NCBI RefSeq assembly: GCF_918698245.1
Contig: NZ_CAKKMS010000003.1
Span: forward strand, 930,001 to 994,000
Direction: 5' to 3'
Source: Pedobacter sp. Bi126
GTDB taxonomy: Bacteria; Bacteroidota; Bacteroidia; Sphingobacteriales; Sphingobacteriaceae
DNA length: 64,000 nucleotides
In this document: piece after piece, positions 43,951-51,847 of the stretch
Numbering within the stretch: the first letter of the stretch is position 1
Layout: every line of letters begins with the position of its first letter
Notes under the pieces: model-generated
Database searches by the model: none
What the model was told of the DNA's origin: nothing
Seen by the model: the letters and a program-made list of their open reading frames with translations, nothing else
Translations under genes and position numbers: made by a program

Positions 43951-45627
43951 CTACCAGTAGATACTGTAAAGGGCTACCAATAAACCGATAATAATTAGTG
44001 AACCAACAGCGAAACCTGTTGTGGTTTTGAACATTTTCGAATCAATTTCCAGTCCTTTTGGATTAACACCGTTTTTGTTCTCAAACAAGCTGATAATTAC
44101 CATACCGATAATACAGAATACGAATACAATACCCATTCTATCTAAGAAAGGGATTTCATAAATACCTGTTGCATTTTTAACCGAGAAGCCTACTCCCGAT
44201 AACCAGGAAAGATCGGTCCATGTAGGAAGAACCTTTAACAATAACGATAATCCGAAACCACCAATCGTTGCAAAAAGTGCTGCATTTGAAGTGGCTCTTT
44301 TCCAGAAGAAACCGAGAATGAACATGGCAAATATACCTGGAGAAACAAAGCCTGTATACTCCTGGATATATTGGAATCCACCTTTTTTATCGATACCCAA
44401 GTGTGGTGCAATAATAACGCCCAATGCCATGGCTACAACTACCGCAATTTTGCCTGTAAAAACAAGGTTTTTTTCAGAAGCATCGGTTTTTAATACTTTT
44501 TTGTAAATATCTAATGTGAAAATGGTTGCAATACTGTTTGCTTTACCTGCTAATGAGGCTACAACGGCTGCAGTTAATGCTGCAAACGATAAACCTTTTA
44601 ATCCCGCAGGTAATAAGTTTAACAATACCGGATAAGCACGGTCTGGATTAACAGTTCCGTCCTGCAGCATTTCCGATTGAAAAGCCCCGTCTTTATACAG
44701 TACGTAAGCCGCAATACCTGGCAATACCACAATAATTGGCATTAATAACTTTAAGAATGCAGCAAATAAAATACCTCCACGCGCAGTTTTTAAATCTGCA
44801 CCTAAAGCACGTTGTGTGATGTATTGATTACAGCCCCAATAGTTAAGGTTTACAATCCACATACCACCTACCAATACGCTTAATCCCGGTAAATCAATGT
44901 AATTCTCATTGTCAGGTTTTAAGATCATGTGGAAGTGTTCTGATGCTTTTGAGGTCATAAGGCTATAACCTTCAAAAATGCCTGAGGTTCCGTAATGGGT
45001 AGAAACCAGGTTTAATGCCAGGTATGTTGTGGCCAAACCACCCAGAATTAAGAAAAATACCTGGATAACATCGGTATAACCGATTACTTTCATTCCGCCA
45101 AGTGTAATTACGATGGCAAAAGCCGCAATGGCGTACATACAGAAAGTTAAATCGAATCCAGAGATACTGCTAACAGCTAAAGCACCTAAATAAAGAATTG
45201 ATGTTAAGTTTACCACTACGTACAACAATAACCAGAACACAGCCATAATCATGGCAACGGTTCCGTTGTAGCGTTGGTGTAAAAACTGCGGCATTGTGGC
45301 GATCTTGTTTTTCAGGTAAACCGGAATAAAAAAAACAGCAACAATAACCAGGGTAAGGGCAGCCATCCACTCGTAAGTTGCAATTGCCAATCCCATCTTA
45401 AAGCCCGATCCGCTCATGCCGATAAATTGTTCCGCAGAAATATTCGATGCAATTAATGATGCACCGATTGCCCACCATGTAAGTGAACCTTCAGCTAAGA
45501 AATAATCTTTTGAGCCTGTGGATGCGGATTTTTTCTTATTGTAGATGTACAGACCGTAAGCAGCCACAATAACGAAGTACACCGCAAATACAATGTAATC
45601 CTTCGTGTCCAATAAATTGTTTTTCAT
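43951..45627 (-). CDS. Sodium/sugar symporter (SSS family), probably xylose importer
   Basis: A 558-residue solute:sodium symporter with about 14 hydrophobic segments. The N-terminal ISAEQFIGMSGSGFKMGLAIATYEW and FLHQRYNGTVAM, and the central NLNYWGCNQYITQRALGA, are those of the vSGLT-like sugar branch. It is the third gene of the xylB-xylA transcription unit, 285 bases after xylA, and is followed by a terminator. Xylose is inferred as the substrate from this context; vSGLT relatives can also carry glucose or galactose. Confidence 0.85.
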   Translation of the reverse strand: MKNNLLDTKDYIVFAVYFVIVAAYGLYIYNKKKSASTGSKDYFLAEGSLTWWAIGASLIASNISAEQFIGMSGSGFKMGLAIATYEWMAALTLVIVAVFFIPVYLKNKIATMPQFLHQRYNGTVAMIMAVFWLLLYVVVNLTSILYLGALAVSSISGFDLTFCMYAIAAFAIVITLGGMKVIGYTDVIQVFFLILGGLATTYLALNLVSTHYGTSGIFEGYSLMTSKASEHFHMILKPDNENYIDLPGLSVLVGGMWIVNLNYWGCNQYITQRALGADLKTARGGILFAAFLKLLMPIIVVLPGIAAYVLYKDGAFQSEMLQDGTVNPDRAYPVLLNLLPAGLKGLSFAALTAAVVASLAGKANSIATIFTLDIYKKVLKTDASEKNLVFTGKIAVVVAMALGVIIAPHLGIDKKGGFQYIQEYTGFVSPGIFAMFILGFFWKRATSNAALFATIGGFGLSLLLKVLPTWTDLSWLSGVGFSVKNATGIYEIPFLDRMGIVFVFCIIGMVIISLFENKNGVNPKGLEIDSKMFKTTTGFAVGSLIIIGLLVALYSIYW

Positions 45628-45817
45628 TAATATAATAGTGGTTATTTGGTTTAGAAATCTAAATGTAGTAAAATCATAAATTAATCTCTGCTTTTTTTTG
45701 AATTAAAAAATGTTAAAGTAACGTTTATTAATTTGGGCTGCTAAAAATCAACAGCTATTCTACTTTCCACACGCTACTGGGATGGGTAAATTAATGGAGG
45801 TCGTCCCGCTTCTCATC

Positions 45818-45888
45818 CATGGTCTGTGTCTCCGTAGACCATGCTAATTAAATCAAATGCCCGTGGTCTGTGAAGACACAGACCACGG
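45818..45888. repeat. Pair of oppositely oriented GGTCTGTG/CACAGACC palindromes
   Basis: The first unit (45818-45843) is CATGGTCTGTG-TCTC-CGTAGACCATG, imperfect next to the loop. The second (45861-45888) is CCGTGGTCTGTG-AAGA-CACAGACCACGG with perfect 12-base arms. The loops are pyrimidine then purine, so the units face opposite ways with 17 bases between them, as at 6866-6937. The pair lies between xylA and the symporter gene, inside the operon. Confidence 0.8.
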
Positions 45889-45912
45889 AGATTATATTTT
45901 ATATAAAATAAA

Positions 45913-47244
45913 TTAAATATACCTGTTGATTAAGTTTTCCAGGTATTCTTGCTTTCCGCTGCGTACCTCTGGTTCGCCGTTTTCTGCAGCATAATTTCTC
46001 AAATCTTCTAAACTTAGCTTACCTTGTTCAAATTCGGCACCCTTTCCACTATCAAATGAAGCGTAGCGGTCGGTTCTTATTTTTTTGTAATCAGATTTTT
46101 GAAGAATGGCATCTGCAGTGATTAATGCCCTTGCAAAGATATCCATGCCACCAACGTGTGCATAGAACAGGTCTTTTGGATCTGTAGAGTTACGGCGGAT
46201 TTTCGCATCGAAGTTTACACCTCCACCCTGCAAGCCACCACCTTCTAAGATGATCAACATGGTTTCCGTTAGTTCATTAATATCGTTCGGGAACTGATCG
46301 GTATCCCAGCCATTTTGATAATCTCCACGGTTTGCATCGATAGAACCTAATAAGCCATTATCTACTGCAACTTGTAATTCGTGCTGGAAAGTATGGCCGG
46401 CCAAGGTAGCGTGGTTAACTTCTAAATTTAATTTGAAATCGGCCAATAGATCGTATTGTTGTAAAAAGCCTTTTACTGTAGCCGCATCGTAATCATATTG
46501 ATGTTTAGAAGGCTCACATGGTTTCGGTTCGATGAAGAATGTTCCTTTAAAACCCTGTTTGCGTGCATAATCTTTAGCGGTATGTAAGAATTTTGCCAAG
46601 TGTTCCTGCTCACGTTTCATGTTGGTATTCAATAAACTCATATAGCCTTCTCTTCCTCCCCAGAACACATAATTTTCGCCACCAAGCGCAATGGTAGCAT
46701 CTAAAGCTGCTTTAACCTGTGCAGCTCCGTGTGCCAGCACATGGAAATCGGGATTGGTAGATGCGCCATTCATGTAGCGCTTATGGCTGAATAAATTCGC
46801 TGTTCCCCAAAGTAATTTTACCCCGCTATCTGCTTGTTTTTGCTTGGCATACTCAACAAGGGCCTGTAATCTGCGCTCGTTTTCGGCAACATCGTCGCTA
46901 TAATCTACCACATCCACATCATGGAAACAGTAATAAGGAATCTGCATTTTAGTGATAAATTCAAATGCCGCATCCATTTTATCTTTTGCCCTTTCTACTG
47001 CATCTTTTTTTTCATCCCAGGGGAAAATGTGCGTTGCGCCACCAAACGGATCTGCACCATTGCCGTTAAATGAATGCCAATAGGCGCAGGCAAATTTAAA
47101 ATGCTCGTTCATGGTTTTGCCCGCTACAACTTTGTTGGCATCATACCATCTAAATGCTAATGGATTGTCACTGCCCAGGCCTTCAAACTTGATCTGCTCA
47201 ATGCCCTTAAAAAATTCTTTTGCTCCTGTTACTACTTTTGTCAT
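45913..47244 (-). CDS. xylA: Xylose isomerase
   Basis: A 443-residue group II xylose isomerase. The catalytic His is in YYCFHDVDV, and the metal ligands are in [35 protein letters not shown] and [20 protein letters not shown]. It converts D-xylose to D-xylulose (EC 5.3.1.5). It follows xylB by 71 bases. Bacteroidota enzymes of this group are of interest in yeast engineering literature because they fold in eukaryotes, but nothing unusual is seen here. Confidence 0.97.
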   Translation of the reverse strand: MTKVVTGAKEFFKGIEQIKFEGLGSDNPLAFRWYDANKVVAGKTMNEHFKFACAYWHSFNGNGADPFGGATHIFPWDEKKDAVERAKDKMDAAFEFITKMQIPYYCFHDVDVVDYSDDVAENERRLQALVEYAKQKQADSGVKLLWGTANLFSHKRYMNGASTNPDFHVLAHGAAQVKAALDATIALGGENYVFWGGREGYMSLLNTNMKREQEHLAKFLHTAKDYARKQGFKGTFFIEPKPCEPSKHQYDYDAATVKGFLQQYDLLADFKLNLEVNHATLAGHTFQHELQVAVDNGLLGSIDANRGDYQNGWDTDQFPNDINELTETMLIILEGGGLQGGGVNFDAKIRRNSTDPKDLFYAHVGGMDIFARALITADAILQKSDYKKIRTDRYASFDSGKGAEFEQGKLSLEDLRNYAAENGEPEVRSGKQEYLENLINRYI

Positions 47245-47315
47245 GTTATTTTGTTTTTTGGTTGTGGTCTGTTGGTCAATAGTTCATAGTCGGTCTCGCT
47301 ATGGACTGTCAATCA

Positions 47316-48800
47316 TTAACCAATTGCTAATTGTTTCTCTAATATTTTTTTCCAATCCTGATAAATGGGTTCGTATGTTGCCGAATGTTGTGGGATTAAA
47401 GTTTTAATTACTTCGTGGTTGTTAAAAGCTTCTTCTGCGCTTTTAAAAATCCCCGCACCTATCCCGGCACCTAAGGCTGCGCCAACACTACCGTCGTTTT
47501 CGTAAAGTTCTACCGGAATGCCTGTAACGTCAACAAAAGTTTGTGCAAATACGTCACTTAAAAAGAGGTTGGCCCTCCCGGCACGGATTACTTTAGGTTT
47601 CATGCCGTTTTCTCTCATAATATCCAGTCCATAGCGGAAAGAAAAGGCAATTCCTTCTTGTACTGCCCTAAAAATATCCGATTGATTGTGGAGATTTAAG
47701 TCGATACCTAACAGCTGGGCGCCAGTATATTTGTTGTTTAACATCCGCTCGGCACCGTTTCCAAAGGGAAGTACTTTTAAGCCATTGCTACCTATTGGTG
47801 CTTTTAACGCCAGGTTATTCAGTTCAGCATATGTAGACTGTGGTGCGAAATTGTATTTTGCCCAACGGTACATGCTGCCAGTGCCATTGATACAAAGTAA
47901 AACGCCGGTGTGTTTTTTCTCCTCCGAATAGGTTACGTGGGCAAAGGTATTTACCCTCGATTGTTTATCGTAGGTAAGATCGTTGCTTACCCCGTAAATT
48001 ACACCTGATGTTCCTGCTGTTGCAGCAACTTCTCCAGGCTTCAATACATTTAAAGAAAGCGCGTTGTTAGGCTGATCGCCGGATTTATAAGCTACAGGGA
48101 TACCGGCTGACAGGCCTAAAGACGCTGCAACATCAGCTTTTAAATAACCGTGTTCGGAAAATAAAGCTTTCACCTGCGGAATAACGTTGCCTGGGATTCC
48201 ATAATAATCCATTACATCTTTGGAAATTTCATGATTTTCAAAATCCCAGAAAATGCCTTCAGATAATGCAGAAATACTTGTTGTAATTTCTCCTGTTAAT
48301 TTCATTGAGATGAAATCGCCCGGCAGCATTATTTTATCGATGTGGTTATAGATCTCTGGCTCATTTGCTTTTACCCAGGCCAGCTTTGAAGCTGTAAAGT
48401 TTCCCGGAGAGTTTAGGAGGTGTTTTAACGACTTTTCCTCTCCAATGGCCTCAAAAGCACCATTGCCTAACTCAACTGCCCTGCTGTCGCACCAAATAAT
48501 ACTATCACGCAGTACGTTTTGGTCTTTATCTACTACAACCAGACCATGCATTTGGTACGCAATGCCAATTGCTTTAATTTCTTTAGGATTAAATAAGCCT
48601 GTCGAATTTAATTTGAGAATTGCTTGCTGAACATTTTGCCACCAATCATTAGGCGATTGCTCTGCCCAGCCCGATTGCAAAGATTTAATTGCTGTTTCCT
48701 CTTCCGGGTATTGTGCTGTCGCAATGTTTTTCTGTGAAGCTACATCAACAACTGCAACTTTTATAGATGAGGTTCCTAAATCAATCCCTAATAAATACAT
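47316..48800 (-). CDS. xylB: Xylulokinase
   Basis: A 494-residue FGGY-family kinase. The N-terminal phosphate loop LLGIDLGTSSIKVAVVD, MHGLVVVD, and the catalytic Asp in KSGDQPNNA with AATAGTSGVIYG are present, and RAGRANLFLSDVFAQTFVDVTGIPVEL is the C-terminal FGGY signature. It phosphorylates D-xylulose (EC 2.7.1.17). It is the first gene of the xylB-xylA-symporter operon. A promoter and a LacI-type operator overlapping the expected transcription start lie directly upstream. Confidence 0.95.
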   Translation of the reverse strand: MYLLGIDLGTSSIKVAVVDVASQKNIATAQYPEEETAIKSLQSGWAEQSPNDWWQNVQQAILKLNSTGLFNPKEIKAIGIAYQMHGLVVVDKDQNVLRDSIIWCDSRAVELGNGAFEAIGEEKSLKHLLNSPGNFTASKLAWVKANEPEIYNHIDKIMLPGDFISMKLTGEITTSISALSEGIFWDFENHEISKDVMDYYGIPGNVIPQVKALFSEHGYLKADVAASLGLSAGIPVAYKSGDQPNNALSLNVLKPGEVAATAGTSGVIYGVSNDLTYDKQSRVNTFAHVTYSEEKKHTGVLLCINGTGSMYRWAKYNFAPQSTYAELNNLALKAPIGSNGLKVLPFGNGAERMLNNKYTGAQLLGIDLNLHNQSDIFRAVQEGIAFSFRYGLDIMRENGMKPKVIRAGRANLFLSDVFAQTFVDVTGIPVELYENDGSVGAALGAGIGAGIFKSAEEAFNNHEVIKTLIPQHSATYEPIYQDWKKILEKQLAIG

Positions 48801-48826
48801 GGTTTTAAATTATTTTAATATTTGGC

Positions 48827-48844
48827 TATGCAAACGGTTGCATA
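48827..48844. promoter_or_regulatory. LacI-type operator of the xylose operon
   Basis: TATGCAA-ACGG-TTGCATA is a perfect palindrome with seven-base arms and a central CG. It starts 27 bases upstream of xylB and touches the -7 box, so a bound repressor would block transcription start. The regulator is not encoded next to the operon. Confidence 0.72.
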
Positions 48845-48872
48845 AAGATAGTGCTTAAAATATAAAACGCAA
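48843..48872 (-). promoter_or_regulatory. Promoter of the xylB operon
   Basis: On the minus strand TTG (plus 48870-48872) is followed after 19 bases by TATCTTTA (plus 48843-48850), one base off the TAnnTTTG consensus. The operator lies immediately downstream. Confidence 0.5.
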
Positions 48873-48898
48873 ATTTTTGTAACATTTATTCCATTTTG

Positions 48899-48912
48899 TG
48901 CAATCGGTTGAA
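48899..48912. promoter_or_regulatory. Second LacI-type site upstream of xylB
   Basis: TGCAATCGGTTGAA differs from TGCAA-NCGN-TTGCA at a single position. It lies about 55 bases upstream of the main xylB operator centre-to-edge and could allow looping or cooperative binding. It is also within reach of the divergent csaA promoter. Confidence 0.4.
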
Positions 48913-48962
48913 TTGAACATTCTTCCTAATTTAAACTGCAATCGAATTATTTTAATAATTTA

Positions 48963-48970
48963 TATTTTTG
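48963..48970 (+). promoter_or_regulatory. TAnnTTTG -7 box for csaA
   Basis: TATTTTTG matches the -7 consensus 22 bases before the csaA ATG. No convincing -33 TTG is at the usual distance. Confidence 0.4.
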
Positions 48971-48991
48971 CCGTTACATTAAAATTAAGTT

Positions 48992-49327
48992 ATGGAAGAG
49001 ATTACCTGGAATGATTTCGAAAAAGTAGAACTGAGGGTAGGCACCATTTTAGAGGCTTTCGAATTTCCTGAAGCCCGGCGGCCTGCCTATAAAGTTAAGG
49101 TAGACTTTGGCGAATTCGGCATTAAAATGAGTAGTGCGCAGATTACCAAACATTATTCTTTAGACGAATTACCAGGGAAACAGATTGTAGGGGTAATCAA
49201 CTTCCCTAAAAAACAGATCGGAAAATTTATGTCCGAATTTTTGGTAACCGGTTTTGCCGACGAAAACGGTGATATCGTATTGACTGCAGTACAAAGTAAA
49301 GTTCCTAATGGGAGTAAACTGGTGTAA
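48992..49327 (+). CDS. csaA: CsaA-type tRNA-binding domain protein
   Basis: A 111-residue protein consisting of one tRNA-binding OB-fold (EMAP II-like). FEKVELRVGTILEAFEFPEARRPAYKVKVDFG, MSSAQITKHYS, and FMSEFLVTGFADENGDIVLTAV are the CsaA signatures. In Bacillus CsaA acts as a secretion-related chaperone, and the fold also resembles the dimerisation domain of methionyl-tRNA synthetase. It is divergent from xylB and transcribed alone. Confidence 0.9.
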   Translation: MEEITWNDFEKVELRVGTILEAFEFPEARRPAYKVKVDFGEFGIKMSSAQITKHYSLDELPGKQIVGVINFPKKQIGKFMSEFLVTGFADENGDIVLTAVQSKVPNGSKLV

Positions 49328-49334
49328 CGCTTGT

Positions 49335-49384
49335 AGACTTCCGAAGTTTTTCTGGCCCTCTGCCCTTGGGAACTTCTGAAGTCT
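49335..49384. repeat. AGACTTCC hairpin, left copy
   Basis: AGACTTCCGAAGTT (49335-49348) and AACTTCTGAAGTCT (49371-49384) form a stem with one mismatch. The unit is exactly 50 bases long, the same as its partner at 49553-49602, but the loops differ. The two copies bracket the dispersed repeat at 49425. Confidence 0.7.
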
Positions 49385-49424
49385 GCACTTTATTTGCTTA
49401 CTATTAGCACAGGCTTTTGTTCAA

Positions 49425-49521
49425 TAGCCCTGATTGGAGTGAAAAGACCGGAGTGAGGTACGAATGAGGACTTGTAACGAAAAGCAGGACTGAGGTAACG
49501 GATTAGCACTGTAACTGCGCT
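49425..49521 (+). repeat. Dispersed repeat 'TAGCCCTGATTG...GGACTTGTAACG', copy 2
   Basis: It runs from TAGCCCTGATTGGAGTG to TGAGGACTTGTAACGAAAAG and ATTAGCACTGTAACTGCGCT. The reverse-orientation copy at 43558-43660 is closely similar at both flanks. The middle, which forms a hairpin in copy 1, is different here. It is centred between two AGACTTCC hairpins. Confidence 0.75.
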
Positions 49522-49552
49522 CCAAAAACCTAATCAGAAAAAGTTTACCTAT

Positions 49553-49602
49553 AGACTTCCAAAGTTTCGCCTGACTGTTACCTTTGGAAACTTAGGAAGT
49601 CT
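49553..49602. repeat. AGACTTCC hairpin, right copy
   Basis: AGACTTCCAAAGTTT (49553-49567) and AAACTTAGGAAGTCT (49588-49602) form a stem with one mismatch over 50 bases. It ends six bases before the tadA -7 box. Confidence 0.7.
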
Positions 49603-49607
49603 TACCC

Positions 49608-49615
49608 TATATTTG
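49608..49615 (+). promoter_or_regulatory. TAnnTTTG -7 box for tadA
   Basis: TATATTTG is a perfect -7 match and ends four bases before the tadA ATG, the same spacing as at rlmI. A start about five bases after the box would fall on the A of ATG, giving a leaderless mRNA. Confidence 0.45.
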
Positions 49616-49619
49616 TCAC

Positions 49620-50087
49620 ATGAGTTTTTACAACTTCGAAAATACCGACCCTGAAAAAGAGGATATCCATTACATGAAATTGGCTTTGGAAGAAGCAAAA
49701 AAAGCTTTAGCTGAAGATGAAATTCCAATCGGCGCAATAGTGGTTAGTAAAAACAGGATTATTGGCCGTGGCTACAATTTAACCGAACGCTTTAATGATG
49801 TTACTGCACATGCAGAAATGCAGGCGTTTACCTCTGCAGCGCAAACGATAGGCGGGAAATATTTAAGGGATTGTACCCTATATGTAACCATCGAGCCTTG
49901 TGTAATGTGTGCCGGTGCAAGTTATTGGACACAGATTGGCCGCATTGTATATGGTGCCAGAGAAGAAAAAAGAGGCTTTATCTCCAAAAACGCGAATCTG
50001 CTCCATCCAAAAACGGTGTTAAAAGGAGGGATAATGGCAGAGGAATGTGCAATATTGATGAGGGACTTTTTTGCAAAGAAAAGATGA
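49620..50087 (+). CDS. tadA: tRNA-specific adenosine-34 deaminase (TadA/CumB type)
   Basis: A 155-residue cytidine/deoxycytidylate deaminase-fold protein. The zinc motifs HAEMQAF (His and catalytic Glu) and PCVMCAGAS (two Cys) are intact, and DEIPIGAIVVSKNRIIGRGYN is the family N-terminus. TadA makes inosine at the wobble position of tRNA-Arg(ACG). Guanine deaminases share these motifs but are usually distinguishable by the C-terminus; TadA is more likely as no other copy is seen here. The start is within a few bases of the promoter box. Confidence 0.88.
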   Translation: MSFYNFENTDPEKEDIHYMKLALEEAKKALAEDEIPIGAIVVSKNRIIGRGYNLTERFNDVTAHAEMQAFTSAAQTIGGKYLRDCTLYVTIEPCVMCAGASYWTQIGRIVYGAREEKRGFISKNANLLHPKTVLKGGIMAEECAILMRDFFAKKR

Positions 50088-50291
50088 GTTAATGGCTCAT
50101 GGTTTGTAGTTCATAGGGAAACGGGCTATTTTGCTATCGACCATCAACTATCGACTAAAAAGTTAATTTTTCATTAAAACTGTTGGCTATTGTCCTGAAG
50201 CTTACAGCTTTTAAACCTTTCCAACTTTACAACAACAGCGCAGAAAACGATTTGATGATAATAACATGAACAAATCTTAACGTTCTAATGT

Positions 50292-50299
50292 TATATTTG
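50292..50299 (+). promoter_or_regulatory. TAnnTTTG -7 box for the superoxide dismutase gene
   Basis: TATATTTG lies 40 bases upstream of the superoxide dismutase ATG and is a perfect -7 match. No TTG at the usual -33 distance is seen, so activation by a regulator is possible. Confidence 0.4.
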
Positions 50300-50338
50300 C
50301 TACAAGAAACATTTTTAAATCTTTAAACATAAAACATT

Positions 50339-50947
50339 ATGGCTTTTGAATTACCTGCGTTACATTACGCAACCGATGCATTAGAACCGCATATTGATAA
50401 AACTACCATGGAAATCCACCATGATAAACACCATCAGGCTTACGTTACCAACCTAAACAAAGCTTTAGAAGGTAAGCCAGAAGCGACTTCTAGTATCGAG
50501 GAAATTGTAAAAAACATTTCAAAATTCCCAGCTGCTGTGAGAAACAACGGTGGAGGTCACTATAATCACTCTTTGTTCTGGAACATTTTAGGTCCAAATA
50601 AAGGTGGTGAGCCAGCTGGCGATTTAGCTAAAGCAATTAACGAAACTTTTGGTTCGTTTGCTGATCTTAAAACTAAATTACAAGAAGCTGGTGCTACCCG
50701 CTTTGGTTCTGGCTGGGCTTGGTTATCAGTTGGTGCTGATAAAAAACTTCAGGTTTCTTCTACGCCAAACCAGGATAACCCTTTAATGGATGTTGCTGAA
50801 GTTAAAGGAGCACCAATTTTAGGTATCGATGTTTGGGAGCATGCATACTATTTAAAATACCAGAACAAACGCCCTGATTATTTAGCGGCAATTTGGAATG
50901 TAATTAACTGGGATGCAGTTGCTGAGCTTTACAAAAAAGCTTTATAA
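50339..50947 (+). CDS. sodA: Superoxide dismutase (Mn or cambialistic Mn/Fe)
   Basis: A 202-residue iron/manganese superoxide dismutase. Metal ligands are in [24 protein letters not shown] and [11 protein letters not shown]. The Gln in PNQDNPL sits where manganese enzymes carry Gln, which favours Mn or cambialistic use, but metal choice cannot be settled by eye. It converts superoxide to hydrogen peroxide in the cytoplasm. It is transcribed alone and ends in a strong terminator. The OxyR gene lies about 1.1 kb away. Confidence 0.93.
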   Translation: MAFELPALHYATDALEPHIDKTTMEIHHDKHHQAYVTNLNKALEGKPEATSSIEEIVKNISKFPAAVRNNGGGHYNHSLFWNILGPNKGGEPAGDLAKAINETFGSFADLKTKLQEAGATRFGSGWAWLSVGADKKLQVSSTPNQDNPLMDVAEVKGAPILGIDVWEHAYYLKYQNKRPDYLAAIWNVINWDAVAELYKKAL

Positions 50948-50965
50948 GCTAAACATTCAATAAAA

Positions 50966-51005
50966 TTTAAGAAAGTCCCGATGCAAATCGGGACTTTCTT
51001 GTTTT
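50966..51005 (+). terminator. Intrinsic terminator after the superoxide dismutase gene
   Basis: GAAAGTCCCGAT (50971-50982) pairs perfectly over 12 bases with ATCGGGACTTTC (50987-50998) around GCAA, followed by TTGTTTT. Confidence 0.9.
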
Positions 51006-51044
51006 AAGATAATTAAGTAACTTCGCAGATATAAAATGTTCGAA

Positions 51045-51506
51045 ATGAAAAGGCTTGTAATTTTATTTTTAGTTATTGTTGGTGTAAATGGATTGGTGCG
51101 TGCACAGCAAAATAAAGTACCTACTCCAGGGGAAATTGCACAGAAGAATGTGGAGGATCTGGATAAGCGATTAAAATTAAATGGAACCCAAAAAAGCGTA
51201 ATTTACAGCTTTACCTATAACCAAGCGAAAGAACAGGCAGATTTAATCAAAAGGCAACAGGCAGGCAACTCACGTGAAGAGGATGTAGATAAATTTTATA
51301 AGCTACAGAACGAAACCTCAAAAAATATCCGCAATGTTTTAAGGCCAGAGCAACAAACGGAATATGATAAAATTATCGAAGAGCGTTTAAGCGGTAAAGG
51401 GCTTAAAGCAAAAAACAAGAAAAAGAAAAAAGGCGAAGAGGAAGAAGTGGAGAGCGATATTAAAGGATTGTTATCTGCACCTCCGGCACAAAAACAAGAT
51501 CTTTAA
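51045..51506 (+). CDS. Secreted hypothetical protein, charged helical
   Basis: A 153-residue protein with a signal peptide (LVILFLVIVGVNGLVRAQ). The mature part is helical and charged (VEDLDKRLKLNGTQKSVIYSFTYNQAKEQADLIKRQ) and resembles Spy/LTXXQ-like small periplasmic proteins; the tail is Lys/Glu-rich (KNKKKKKGEEEEVESD). The ATG at 51045 is preferred over one three codons upstream because basic residues then lead straight into the hydrophobic core. No function can be assigned. Confidence 0.6.
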   Translation: MKRLVILFLVIVGVNGLVRAQQNKVPTPGEIAQKNVEDLDKRLKLNGTQKSVIYSFTYNQAKEQADLIKRQQAGNSREEDVDKFYKLQNETSKNIRNVLRPEQQTEYDKIIEERLSGKGLKAKNKKKKKGEEEEVESDIKGLLSAPPAQKQDL

Positions 51507-51545
51507 GCAAGCTAGCACTTTTGCAATCGATTAATTCAATAACAA

Positions 51546-51785
51546 ATGCCAGAGATAATCGTAGGCACTATTGTACTCGGACTACTATTGTCGCCACAGT
51601 TACTTGCAGGTTTTTTGGCTAAGCGCACAGGCCGGAATTTCTGGTTCTGGTTTTTTATTTCCTTTTTAATTCCTATCGTTTCATTAATTGTTTTGATCTT
51701 TTTGGAGGATAAAAACCCCGCTACATCAGGCTATAAGTTGGCCGATCATGTAGATAAAGACCGTGAGCTAATTCACGAAGTTTAA
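51546..51785 (+). CDS. Small membrane protein, 79 residues
   Basis: Two hydrophobic segments (IIVGTIVLGLLLSPQLLAGF and FWFWFFISFLIPIVSLIVLIF) separated by a short basic loop AKRTGRN, then an acidic tail. It follows the previous secreted protein gene by 39 bases and may share its transcript. No family is recognised. Confidence 0.6.
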   Translation: MPEIIVGTIVLGLLLSPQLLAGFLAKRTGRNFWFWFFISFLIPIVSLIVLIFLEDKNPATSGYKLADHVDKDRELIHEV

Positions 51786-51847
51786 ATGATTCTTCTTTTA
51801 TTGATTTAGGGCTCTTAATGATTATCATTAAAATACAGCTCTAAAGC

